A DNA stretch of 64,000 bases from Lacticaseibacillus baoqingensis. GTDB lineage: Bacteria; Bacillota; Bacilli; Lactobacillales; Lactobacillaceae. The translations under genes and the position numbers were made by a program. Position 1 is the stretch's first letter, and the number at the start of each line of letters is the position of its first letter. The notes under the pieces were generated by a model that saw only the letters and a program-made list of their open reading frames with translations, did not search any database and was not told the origin of the DNA. Below, piece by piece: positions 25,177 through 33,909 of this stretch. The stretch lies in contig NZ_RHOI01000004.1 in the NCBI RefSeq assembly GCF_003946165.1, positions 62,001 to 126,000 on the forward strand. The letters run 5' to 3'.

Positions 25177-28100
25177 GCCGTTCCTCCTGAAGTTTTTGCA
25201 TGATCGTCGCTTGATCAAGGGGTAAGACGCGGTGGTAATGGTCAAAGCCAGTCGCCGGGTCAAACGTCATGATCGCTTGATAATCGCTATTAGTGATCGT
25301 GGCGGCTTCTTGGTCAAATTGGATCGGCGCCAATGCGATGTTGCCGGCTAAGATCGCCCCAGCCGCTTGGGTGATCTTGCGGCGGTTATGCGCGAGATAT
25401 AAGCTAAGCGCTTCAGGGGTGATCGCTTTGGTGCTGGTTTTGGCAAAAGAGCCGTCTTTTTTCGTGCCGATCTGGACGATCGGGCTGGCGCCGCTTTGGG
25501 TGGTCAATTGGGCATCTAACAACCCGGCTAACATGGTCGCTTCGTCAGCGTCATCCGGCAACACTAACAACCCATAAAGTTTGTAAGCTTTGAATCGCTC
25601 AGCGGCGACATCTTGCTGCGCGGCATATTTGATCTGCGGCTGATGCAAGTGAAAATACACCGCCCCGGCTGGATGGCTTTGGCGGCCAGCTGCGTGCAGG
25701 CCGTTTTGTACCGCGTCAATATACGTCAGCATCTGCATCGCCACGCCATAATAAGCCTCTTCAGGCTTGAATTGGCGGGCACTGGATTTGTAATCGACGA
25801 TCAAGAAAAAGTCTTCGCCATTGACGCTGACGGTATCCAAACGGTCGATCTTGCCGCGCACCGTCACACTTTGGTCTACGCCCAGCGGCAATTCTAACGG
25901 GGCAAGGTGTTGGCCGCTGCCATCAAAAGGCAATTCTGTGCGCTGCGTGCGGAATTGGCCGCGCCGCTGTTGATCATGGATCGCCGCTAATACCGCCACC
26001 AGCATCTTTTTGGTGCGGCCTTGGACATATTGCATTTGCTGGCTGGTCGTTAAGATCTCCCACCCTGGTTCTTGCAGGAGTTGGGTCAACTCGGCTTGGA
26101 CTAAGCCTGGCAATGCGCTTTTATCCAAATCAGGCAGCGCGATGTGGCGGGCTTGTAAGCGGTTAAAGACGCGGTTGAGGGTCTCATGGTATAACGAGCC
26201 GCTATCAGCCGGCGTCAAGGCAAATTCTGCCCGCGGGGTCAAGCGCAGGCCGTATTTGAGGAAATACTCATACGGGTTGCGATAATAAGTCTCCAAACGC
26301 GAAACGGATACCGCCAAGTGCCGCCCATAGAGCTTTTGCGCCAATTCGGGATCCAGCTGGCCCACGGCATTGCGATAGTGGATACTGCCGGCTAAGCGTG
26401 TGGCTAAGCCAGTGTGATCGCGGGCTTTGATCGCAGCCAATACCGCTTGCCACGCTGGGCCTAAGGCGATTTTTTGATCTGCTGCGGTGCGAGCGGCCAC
26501 CACAAAATCACTGAGCAAACTGCGTGCCGTCCCTGCCGCTGCACTGACTGGCGTGGTCAACGTGATCGGGCCCCAAGTTTGTTTAGGCAGCTTTAAGGCT
26601 TGTTTGAGCCCGGTGTAATAAGGCGAAGGCCGATTTTCACGTTCACCATAAACCGGGTAACTCATGCACACGCTGTCTTGTGCAGCCATGATCGCTAAGT
26701 AGTTGATGAATGGATCCCCTAAGCTGGATTGCGGCCCATTGATCGGCAGCCATGCAGTTTCCGGCAGCTGCGGCTGTAATTTTTCCCGGTCTTCTGCCGT
26801 CAATAAGCCCAGATCAGCAGGCACATCCGGCATCACCAAACTAGTCGCGCCGATGACAAAGACATGCGAGAAATTTGGCAAGCGCGTCAGCGCGGTTTCA
26901 GACACCACCACTTGATCCAGCGTTGAAGGGATCTGCGTAAATGTCGCGCTGGCAAACCCAGCGGTCAATAAGGCCTCAAATTGCGCTTGATCAAAATCCT
27001 GATCCCCTAAGATCGCGACATAATCATCTAATAATGCGACGAAGGTTTCCCAAGCTTGCTCGCCAGTTTGACTGGCAGTCAAGTCCCCTGAAGCGATCGC
27101 CGCTTGCCGGCGCGCATCAAGTTGGGTGACGACGCCTGCTTGCAGCAGCCAGTCGTATAAGGCACTGGCGGCTTGTTGGCCGGTGGCGGCTTGTTGCCAG
27201 GCAGCAAATAATGGCGGGATCGTGGTTTGCACAAACCGCCGGATCACATTGATCTGTTGGGTCTTTTCATCATCAGCTAAAATGTGATCATCATCGATGC
27301 GGCGGCGAAAATATTGCCAATCCTGCTCTTTGAGCCACCAAGAGCCATTCATTCCCGTTCGCAACAAGTGGTTATCGCAAACATCCACGGCATCGCGAAA
27401 CGCCGCCAGCTCCATCCCCGCCGGCACCACTAACTCGGTGCGCAAAAACCGCATCACATCTGCATATTGATAGTGGTGCTGGCGCAAGGCAAATAGGCTG
27501 TCCAGCAAGGCGACCAGCGGATGGTGTTGCATCGGGCGTTCGCGATCAGTAAACACCGGCAGCTGATATTCAGCAAATACCGGCTCGATCAAGTCTTGAT
27601 AAGGGTCTAAGTGGCGTGCGATCACCAAAAAATCACGATAGCGCGCTCCCGCATGGACCGCTTGATTGATCTGTTGCGCCACATGCCGCAACTCAGTATA
27701 AGGGTCTTGGGCCTTAGCCAGTTGCACTTGATCACCCACCGCTGGCGGCGCTGGCAGCGGCTGCATCGCGGTGTCCGCAATGAAAAACGCTTCAGTCGCG
27801 CTGATTCCTGCTTGGACCTGGCGACGGTTGGCGGTGATCGCCCCGAGTTCCTTGACCCCTAAGCGCAACGCCGCCAGGTGCAAGCGGTGATACAAGCGCT
27901 TGGCTGGCAAAAACAAATCAGGCGCTTGCGGTGAGCGGTCTGCTGGTGTGTCAGCCGGCAAAGTCAAACACATCGTCACCTGCTGCGCGTGTTGCATCAA
28001 GGTTTCGACCAGGTTTTGTTCGCTGGCAGCCAGTTCGTTAAAGTGGTTCAAAAAAAAGTAGGTATGGCTCAAATCGCGGGCCGCCAAGTCACTGGTCAAC

Positions 28101-28660
28101 GCGGCCAACAAGCTGGGTTCGGTGGCAAAGGGGCCGATGGCGGCTTCATAAGCTTTGAGCATCACGGCCAAGTCATTAAATTTGGCGCGATGGCGATCAC
28201 CGACGGCTAAGGCGGCAGTGGCGGTTTGTAAAATTTCCGCATCGATGCGCCCAAGGCTCAATTCACTGAGTTGATCGGCTAATTTGGCGACAAACCCCGG
28301 TGCATGGGCTTCGCCTTTGAAAAGCTGCAGCTGATCGACATTTTCAGCCAATAAGCGCGCAACTAACATCGTATTGCTGGCGCGGTCTAATCGCGGCTGG
28401 GCGTAGATCGGCTGGTCCTTGAGAAAATACCAAGCCAGGCGGGAAAAGGAAAATGTTTGCACATGACTGGATGCGACGACTGCCCCAGCAGTTTCGCGCA
28501 AACCTTGCAACAGGCTCACTTCGGCGTCGAACTTGACGTGGTTTGGCACCAGGTAAAAGATCTGGGCTTGCGGGTCTGCTGCCAACGTTTGTTTGAGCTT
28601 GGTGATCACCGCTTGGCGGTGGTCTTTAGTCGCCGTGCCAAGAATGAATTGGATGGCCAT
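25169..28660 (-). CDS. addB: ATP-dependent helicase/nuclease subunit B, RexB type
   Basis: Second subunit of AddAB/RexAB. The N-terminus (IQFILGTATKDHRQ) has no Walker A, and the C-terminal RecB-like nuclease is present (VRGKIDRLD, FFLIVDYKSS). The cysteines that bind the [4Fe-4S] cluster in Bacillus AddB are absent: the first site reads YYRNPYEYF and no C-terminal cysteine cluster exists. Both features define the RexB (type 2) form of Lactobacillales. Length is 1163 residues; GGGGGAG precedes the ATG. The gene is divergent from mvk. Confidence 0.94.
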   Translation of the reverse strand: MAIQFILGTATKDHRQAVITKLKQTLAADPQAQIFYLVPNHVKFDAEVSLLQGLRETAGAVVASSHVQTFSFSRLAWYFLKDQPIYAQPRLDRASNTMLVARLLAENVDQLQLFKGEAHAPGFVAKLADQLSELSLGRIDAEILQTATAALAVGDRHRAKFNDLAVMLKAYEAAIGPFATEPSLLAALTSDLAARDLSHTYFFLNHFNELAASEQNLVETLMQHAQQVTMCLTLPADTPADRSPQAPDLFLPAKRLYHRLHLAALRLGVKELGAITANRRQVQAGISATEAFFIADTAMQPLPAPPAVGDQVQLAKAQDPYTELRHVAQQINQAVHAGARYRDFLVIARHLDPYQDLIEPVFAEYQLPVFTDRERPMQHHPLVALLDSLFALRQHHYQYADVMRFLRTELVVPAGMELAAFRDAVDVCDNHLLRTGMNGSWWLKEQDWQYFRRRIDDDHILADDEKTQQINVIRRFVQTTIPPLFAAWQQAATGQQAASALYDWLLQAGVVTQLDARRQAAIASGDLTASQTGEQAWETFVALLDDYVAILGDQDFDQAQFEALLTAGFASATFTQIPSTLDQVVVSETALTRLPNFSHVFVIGATSLVMPDVPADLGLLTAEDREKLQPQLPETAWLPINGPQSSLGDPFINYLAIMAAQDSVCMSYPVYGERENRPSPYYTGLKQALKLPKQTWGPITLTTPVSAAAGTARSLLSDFVVAARTAADQKIALGPAWQAVLAAIKARDHTGLATRLAGSIHYRNAVGQLDPELAQKLYGRHLAVSVSRLETYYRNPYEYFLKYGLRLTPRAEFALTPADSGSLYHETLNRVFNRLQARHIALPDLDKSALPGLVQAELTQLLQEPGWEILTTSQQMQYVQGRTKKMLVAVLAAIHDQQRRGQFRTQRTELPFDGSGQHLAPLELPLGVDQSVTVRGKIDRLDTVSVNGEDFFLIVDYKSSARQFKPEEAYYGVAMQMLTYIDAVQNGLHAAGRQSHPAGAVYFHLHQPQIKYAAQQDVAAERFKAYKLYGLLVLPDDADEATMLAGLLDAQLTTQSGASPIVQIGTKKDGSFAKTSTKAITPEALSLYLAHNRRKITQAAGAILAGNIALAPIQFDQEAATITNSDYQAIMTFDPATGFDHYHRVLPLDQATIMQKLQEERHD

Positions 28661-28757
28661 CGAACTCCCCCTTTTTTATCGTTTCTAAGTTTAGCACAAC
28701 CTAGTGCCGCCACGCGCTTTGGGGTATGATTTAAGAGAATGCTTAAGGAGAGATGAC

Positions 28758-29708
28758 ATGTTAAAAGCCAGTGGCGAAAGTTTCGCTAAAATCATTTTGA
28801 TCGGAGAACACGCCGTCGTTTATGGCCAGCCCGCCATCGCCTTGCCGGTCAAGTCGATCAAGTTAACGGCGACGCTCATTCCGCGGGCGGATCAGCAGCA
28901 ATTGATCGCCTCGACGTTTTATCACGGGCCGCTGGCTGCGGCCAACACCAGCAATTTTGCGGGGATCGCCCATTTATTGCGCGCGTTATTGACGTTTTTT
29001 GGGGCGCAGCAGCAAGGCTTTGACCTCAAGATCGTCAGTGACTTGCCGCCAGAACGCGGCATGGGCAGTTCTGCTGCCACGGCGACGGCGGTGGTACGGG
29101 CGATGTATCAAGCGTTTGCCGTGCCATTGCCGCATGCGACACTATTACGGTGGACGGCGATCTCAGAAAAATTATTACATGGCAATCCCAGCGGCTTAGA
29201 TGCTGCAACGACTAGTGCCCAGCGCCCGCAATGGTTCGTCAAGCACCAAGCGCCTCACGCGATCGCGTTTCCCAGTAATGGGACTTTGGTGATCGCCGAT
29301 ACTGGGGTGGCAGGACAAACCAAACAAGCCGTGGCTGCCGTGGCCGCGCGGCTAAACGCCGACCCGAATCGCTATCAGCCAAAAATCACCGCGATCGGCC
29401 AAGCGGTCCGCCAAGCGGCGATCGCTTTAGCCGATGACCAGCTATGCGCTTTAGGCCAACAGCTGAATGTGGCGCAAACGCAGCTGGCCGCGTTAGGGGT
29501 GAGCACCCCGGCCTTGGATCATTTGATCCAAGCGGCGCAGGCAGCTGGGGCATTAGGGGCTAAACTGACCGGCTCTGGGCTTGGCGGCTGCATGATCGCC
29601 TTGGCCAAAGACCATGCCGCAGCGCAAGCGATCGCACAAGCGCTGACTGAAGCTGGGGCATCGGCAGTTTGGCAATACGATTTTGCCCAAAGCGAGGAGC
29701 ACTCATGA
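28758..29708 (+). CDS. mvk: Mevalonate kinase
   Basis: First kinase of the mevalonate route to isopentenyl diphosphate. GHMP-kinase signatures are the N-terminal GEHAVVYGQPAIALP, the ATP loop PPERGMGSSAATATA (98-112) and the C-terminal KLTGSGLGGCMIAL. Length is 316 residues. ATG 28758 is seven bases after AAGGAG. It heads a tightly packed plus-strand operon, with an ATGA overlap into mvaD. A TATGAT at 28725-28730 may be its -10. Confidence 0.93.
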   Translation: MLKASGESFAKIILIGEHAVVYGQPAIALPVKSIKLTATLIPRADQQQLIASTFYHGPLAAANTSNFAGIAHLLRALLTFFGAQQQGFDLKIVSDLPPERGMGSSAATATAVVRAMYQAFAVPLPHATLLRWTAISEKLLHGNPSGLDAATTSAQRPQWFVKHQAPHAIAFPSNGTLVIADTGVAGQTKQAVAAVAARLNADPNRYQPKITAIGQAVRQAAIALADDQLCALGQQLNVAQTQLAALGVSTPALDHLIQAAQAAGALGAKLTGSGLGGCMIALAKDHAAAQAIAQALTEAGASAVWQYDFAQSEEHS

Positions 29709-30679
29709 AAACTGTAACAGCGCGTGCGCATACCAATATCGCCTTGATCAAATACTGGGGTAAAAAAGATCCTGAGTTGATCTTGCCTTATACTAGCAGT
29801 GTCAGTTTGACCTTGGCAGATTTTTATACGGATACCACGGTCCACTTTGAGCCGCAACTCAAGGCGGATCAATTCACCCTGGATGGCATCAGCCAACCCA
29901 CCGGCAAGATCAGCGCCTTTTTGGACTTGGTGCGCCAGCAAGCCGGCTTGTCTGCTTCAGCACGGGTCGAATCCCATAACCATGTGCCCACTGCCGCCGG
30001 TCTGGCCAGTTCTGCTTCGGCGTTTGCCGCTTTGGCACTTGCTGCTAGTCGTGCCGCCGGGTTGGCACTGTCTGCGCGTGACTTGTCGCGGCTGGCGCGT
30101 CGGGGGTCTGGTTCAGCCAGCCGCAGTATTTTTGGCGGGTTGGCACTTTGGCAGCGCGGCGATGACGATGCCACCAGCTTTGCAACGGCCTTGCCCAAGC
30201 CGGCATTGCCGCTGGCGATGATCGTGGTGTTAGTGGATGCTGGGCCCAAGCCGGTCGGCTCGCGAGCATTGATGGCTAACACTGTGGCGACGTCGCCGTA
30301 TTATCCCGCCTGGGTCAGCACCAATGAAAAAGCCGCCCAAGCCATGGTCGCCGCTTTGGCTGCTGATGATTTTGCGACGGTCGGCCACTTGACGGAACAA
30401 AGCAGTATGCAAATGCATGCGACGATTTTGGCAGCCGATCCCGCCTTCACCTATTGGCAGCCGGAAACCTTGACGGCTTGGTCTTTGGTGCGGCAGCTGC
30501 GTGAACAAGGCGTGCCGGCTTATGCGACCATGGATGCCGGGCCAAATGTCAAAATTTTGACGCTGGCGCCTTATGTGGCACAAATCAAAGCGGCTTTGGC
30601 GCCGACTTTTGGCCAACGCTTGTTAACGACTGGCCCAGGTCCGGCAGCCCGAGTCTTGACGGAGGTACCTGATGACTGA
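29705..30679 (+). CDS. mvaD: Diphosphomevalonate decarboxylase
   Basis: ATP-dependent decarboxylation of diphosphomevalonate to isopentenyl diphosphate. Family blocks are NIALIKYWGKKD near residue 11, SSVSLTL, GLASSASAFAALALA in the ATP loop, SGSASRSIFGG and MDAGPNVK. Length is 324 residues. GAGGAG precedes the ATG. The next gene, fni, starts inside its 3' end. In most Lactobacillales phosphomevalonate kinase lies between these two genes, but there is no room for it here. Confidence 0.95.
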   Translation: MKTVTARAHTNIALIKYWGKKDPELILPYTSSVSLTLADFYTDTTVHFEPQLKADQFTLDGISQPTGKISAFLDLVRQQAGLSASARVESHNHVPTAAGLASSASAFAALALAASRAAGLALSARDLSRLARRGSGSASRSIFGGLALWQRGDDDATSFATALPKPALPLAMIVVLVDAGPKPVGSRALMANTVATSPYYPAWVSTNEKAAQAMVAALAADDFATVGHLTEQSSMQMHATILAADPAFTYWQPETLTAWSLVRQLREQGVPAYATMDAGPNVKILTLAPYVAQIKAALAPTFGQRLLTTGPGPAARVLTEVPDD

Positions 30680-31706
30680 ATCCCAACAATCACATCGCAA
30701 GGATGAACATGTCTTTTTAGCCGAAAAATATTTCCAACCCCAAGCGCAAGCAGGCTTTGACCAGGTGCGGCTAGTGCATACCCCACTGCCGGAAACTGCC
30801 GTGGCCCAAGTGGCTTTAGCCCCTGCTTTATTTGATTGGCAATGGCCGTTTTTCATTAATGCGATGACTGGCGGTTCCACGCAAACCGGGGCGATCAATG
30901 CCAGCTTAGGCCGCATTGCCCATGCGTGTCACTTGCCGCTTGCCAGCGGCTCACAATCCGTGGCGCTGCGTGAACCGGATCTGATCCCCACCTTCACCGC
31001 GCTGCGCCAAGCTGATCCTGACGGGTTTATCCTCGCCAATGTCGGCGCCGGCGCCACTTGGCAACAAGCGCAAACGGCAGTGGCGATGCTTGACGCGAAT
31101 GCCTTGCAGATCCATGTCAACGCGATCCAAGAAGCGGTGATGCCTGAAGGAGACCGGGATTTTCGCTGGTTGGATGCTATCGCAGCCATCGCTGCACACA
31201 GTGATGTGCCGGTGATCGTCAAAGAAGTGGGTAATGGCATGAGCAAAGAAGCCTTGGCGCAACTGGCTCAAATCGGCGTGGCGTATGTGGATCTTGGCGG
31301 CCGCGGCGGCACTAATTTTGCGCAGATCGAAAATGCGCGGCGTGCAGAACCTACGGCTTGGTCAGCGCTAGCCGATTTTGGCCAATCGACGGTGGAATCG
31401 CTGCTTGAAGCCCAAGACAGTACGCTGACGGTGATCGCTACTGGCGGCGTGCGTGCGCCGTTAGATATCGTGAAAGCTTTGCGGTTAGGGGCCAGTGCAG
31501 TCGGCATCAGCGGGCAAGTGCTCCACTGGTTGATCCAAGAAGGTGAAGCTTTTGCCCAAGCTCAACTCGCCGCTTGGCAAGCCGCGCTGCCGGTATTATT
31601 TGCGGCATTAGGGGCCAGCGATCTCGCCAGCTTACGGCAAGTGCCGGTGGTGTTAGCCCCCTCGCTGCTCAATTATGCCAATCAACGCCAGTTAAAGCTG
31701 CCTTGA
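30672..31706 (+). CDS. fni: Type 2 isopentenyl-diphosphate delta-isomerase
   Basis: FMN- and NADPH-dependent isomerase that makes dimethylallyl diphosphate. The TIM-barrel enzyme starts with HRKDEHVFLAEKY and has PFFINAMTGGS, the QIHVNAIQEAVMPEGDRDF block of the active site, VIVKEVGNGMS, YVDLGGRGGTNFA and IATGGVR. Length is 344 residues. GACGGAGG precedes the ATG. Last gene of the mevalonate operon, followed by a strong terminator. Confidence 0.95.
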   Translation: MTESQQSHRKDEHVFLAEKYFQPQAQAGFDQVRLVHTPLPETAVAQVALAPALFDWQWPFFINAMTGGSTQTGAINASLGRIAHACHLPLASGSQSVALREPDLIPTFTALRQADPDGFILANVGAGATWQQAQTAVAMLDANALQIHVNAIQEAVMPEGDRDFRWLDAIAAIAAHSDVPVIVKEVGNGMSKEALAQLAQIGVAYVDLGGRGGTNFAQIENARRAEPTAWSALADFGQSTVESLLEAQDSTLTVIATGGVRAPLDIVKALRLGASAVGISGQVLHWLIQEGEAFAQAQLAAWQAALPVLFAALGASDLASLRQVPVVLAPSLLNYANQRQLKLP

Positions 31707-31719
31707 CGCTGCGCAATTC

Positions 31720-31767
31720 GCCGCTGGCTGCTACTTGATTTTAAAGTGGCAGCCAGCGGCTTTTTTT
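31720..31767 (+). terminator. Terminator of the mevalonate operon
   Basis: A long stem built on GCCGCTGGCTGC and GCAGCCAGCGGC is followed by seven T residues. Confidence 0.85.
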
Positions 31768-31834
31768 GGTGCGAGGCAAAATATTTCTTTTCTTAAGGCT
31801 TCTGGGATATGATGGCGTGAAAGGAGGGATTTTA

Positions 31835-32236
31835 ATGTTACCATTGACCCCTGAATCGATCACCGCCGCATACCGAGATGACGAGATTTGGAACACTGCT
31901 TTGACCGTCCAAAACGATCCGACGCATTCCCGGTATGTTTTGATCTCTGACTTGATGACCGCTGGTGCTGATTGGTATTTGGATGTCGTGCGGGTGGCTG
32001 ATTATTGGCAGGTATTAGCTGCCGGCGGCTTGGCCATGGCGCAAACGGCCGCCGCCTACGCGCATGTTTATCGCGGGCATTATTGGTTTGACCGTGATCG
32101 GGCCCAAGCTGAGTTTCACGCGCATCAACACGTTGCTTTGAGCCAATGGTTAGGTGCGGGGTTTGCGGATGTGGTCATTGCCGCGATCGACACCCACGAC
32201 ATTAGCCGATTCAGCTGGCTTGAACAGCTCAAGTGA
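31835..32236 (+). CDS. Conserved hypothetical protein
   Basis: A 133-residue soluble protein rich in Trp, Tyr and His, with repeated histidines in its C-terminal half (EFHAHQHVALSQWL, AAIDTHDISRF). I do not recognise the family and would not assign a function; the histidines might bind a metal. AAAGGAGG seven bases before ATG 31835 fixes the start. TATGAT at 31808-31813 is a likely -10, so the gene has its own promoter after the mevalonate terminator. Confidence 0.7.
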   Translation: MLPLTPESITAAYRDDEIWNTALTVQNDPTHSRYVLISDLMTAGADWYLDVVRVADYWQVLAAGGLAMAQTAAAYAHVYRGHYWFDRDRAQAEFHAHQHVALSQWLGAGFADVVIAAIDTHDISRFSWLEQLK

Positions 32237-32282
32237 GCCCACTTTGCCGGGCTGGACAAGTGCTGTCGGGTATGGCATACTG

Positions 32283-32311
32283 ATTAACAATTTGAGCTAA
32301 AATTTGTTAAT
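32283..32311. promoter_or_regulatory. Dyad symmetry upstream of the aspartase gene
   Basis: ATTAACAA and TTTGTTAAT lie as inverted arms around a centre with AGCT, about 30-60 bases before the aspA start. The position between promoter and ribosome site suits a repressor operator. The regulator is unknown. Confidence 0.35.
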
Positions 32312-32342
32312 TAATTTTCAGCCGTGACTGGAGGATTATCAA

Positions 32343-33728
32343 ATGCATTACGAAGAAGACTGTATTGGTCGCCTGGCAGTGCCAGACGATGTGCTATATG
32401 GTGTGCATACCTTGCGCGCTTTAGACAATTTTCCCATTGGACCACAAATCGTCCACCCGGCGCTGATCCAAGCGCTGATCATGATCAAACAAGCGGCTGC
32501 CGGGGTCAATCAAGCTGCCGGCACGCTTTCAGCACCAATAGCGCAGGCGATCGATCAAGCATGCTGGCAATTGCGTCAGCATGCGCATCCTGAGGCGTTT
32601 CCAATCGCCGCGATCCAAGGCGGTGCCGGCACGTCGACGAACATGAATGTCAACGAGGTGATCGCCAAGTTGGCCACCCAGCTCAGCGGCGTCACCATCC
32701 ACCCCAACGACCATGTGAACCAAAGTCAATCGACCAATGACGTCTACCCCACTGCTGGTAAAATGGCTTTGCTGCAGCTGCTGCCAGCTTTATTGGCAGC
32801 CGTTGCGCAATTGACGCAAACCTTGCGGCAAAAAGCGGCGGCGACCCAAACGGTCTTGAAAGTCGGCCGCACGCAGCTACAAGATGCGGTGCCAACCACT
32901 TGGGGGCACAGTTTTAACGCGTATGCCAGTATGTTCACCCGCGATCTTCACCGTTTGCGGCAAGCCGCTGGCGGTCTTAAAAGCGTCAATTTAGGCGCTA
33001 CGGCGATCGGTACCGGCGTCAATGCCAGCGACTATTATCGACACCATATCGTGGCTGCCGTCAGTGCTTGCGCGAATTTGCCTTTGCAGCCAGCAGCAGA
33101 CTTGTTTGACGCCACTCAAGACGTGGATGTGTTGGTCACCTTTTCGGCGGCGTTAAAGGCTTTAGCGGTGAATTTGAACAAGTTTTGTAATGACTTGCGC
33201 CTGTTAGGCAGCGGCCCGCAAGCCGGGTTCAACGAACTTCGCTTGCCGGCTCGCCAAGCTGGCAGTTCGATCATGCCAGGCAAAGTTAATCCGGTGATCC
33301 CAGAAGCGGTGAATCAAGTGTGCTTTGCCGTTATCGGGCAAGATGTGACCGTCACCATGGCTGCTGAAGCCGGCCAGCTGGAGTTGAATGCGTTTGAACC
33401 AGTGATTTTTGCCAGCCTTTTTACCAGCATGACCCAACTCACTCAAGCCGTGGGGATGCTCAGTACCAAGTGTGTAGCGGGCCTGCAAGTCAATGCCGGT
33501 GCTTGTCGTGCGCAAGTTGAACATTCTGCGATTGCCGCAACGGTATTGGTGCCATATTTAGGTTATGAGCGCACCATGCGCTTGATCAAAACGGCATTGG
33601 CGACCGATCAAGCGGTGCCAGATTTATTAGCCAAACAGCAGCTCTTGCCGCCGGCGACCATTGCCCAGATCTTTAGCCCGGCGAGTTTGACCGGCCAAGC
33701 CCCAGCGGCAGCTGCAGTTAATCAATAA
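32343..33728 (+). CDS. aspA: Aspartate ammonia-lyase
   Basis: Class II fumarase/aspartase superfamily. It follows Escherichia coli AspA more closely than fumarase: YGVHTLRAL.NF, GRTQLQDAVPTTWG, LGATAIGTGVN, and TVTMAAEAGQLELN.FEPVI. The catalytic serine loop is GSSIMPGKVNPVIPE (307-321). Length is 461 residues. It would release ammonia and fumarate from aspartate, or run in reverse. GGAGG precedes the ATG. It stands alone between its own upstream dyad and a long inverted repeat. Confidence 0.87.
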   Translation: MHYEEDCIGRLAVPDDVLYGVHTLRALDNFPIGPQIVHPALIQALIMIKQAAAGVNQAAGTLSAPIAQAIDQACWQLRQHAHPEAFPIAAIQGGAGTSTNMNVNEVIAKLATQLSGVTIHPNDHVNQSQSTNDVYPTAGKMALLQLLPALLAAVAQLTQTLRQKAAATQTVLKVGRTQLQDAVPTTWGHSFNAYASMFTRDLHRLRQAAGGLKSVNLGATAIGTGVNASDYYRHHIVAAVSACANLPLQPAADLFDATQDVDVLVTFSAALKALAVNLNKFCNDLRLLGSGPQAGFNELRLPARQAGSSIMPGKVNPVIPEAVNQVCFAVIGQDVTVTMAAEAGQLELNAFEPVIFASLFTSMTQLTQAVGMLSTKCVAGLQVNAGACRAQVEHSAIAATVLVPYLGYERTMRLIKTALATDQAVPDLLAKQQLLPPATIAQIFSPASLTGQAPAAAAVNQ

Positions 33729-33737
33729 GCCAAAAAA

Positions 33738-33885
33738 ACAAGCGGCTGAGACATAAAGCGGTTTTAGCCAATAACGCAAGCGGCTCTGCACCATGATTCA
33801 GACTGAATCGCGGTGCAGAGCCGTTTGTGTTACTTGGTGTTGCTTTATGAAACGCGACTGTGTGATTGAGGTCTCGCCCGCTTGT
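33738..33885. repeat. Long nested inverted repeat between convergent genes
   Basis: About 148 bp fold end to end. Outer arms at 33738-33752 and 33871-33885 agree at 13 of 15 positions, then ATAAAGC pairs with GCTTTAT, and a perfect 12-bp stem CGGCTCTGCACC with GGTGCAGAGCCG encloses GATTC/GAATC. The core is followed by TTTGTGTT on the plus strand and probably ends both aspA and the opposite methyltransferase gene. The outer arms go far beyond a normal terminator and suggest a miniature repeat element. Confidence 0.75.
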
Positions 33886-33909
33886 TTGTGTTGGCGCCAA
33901 GGCTGCGAA

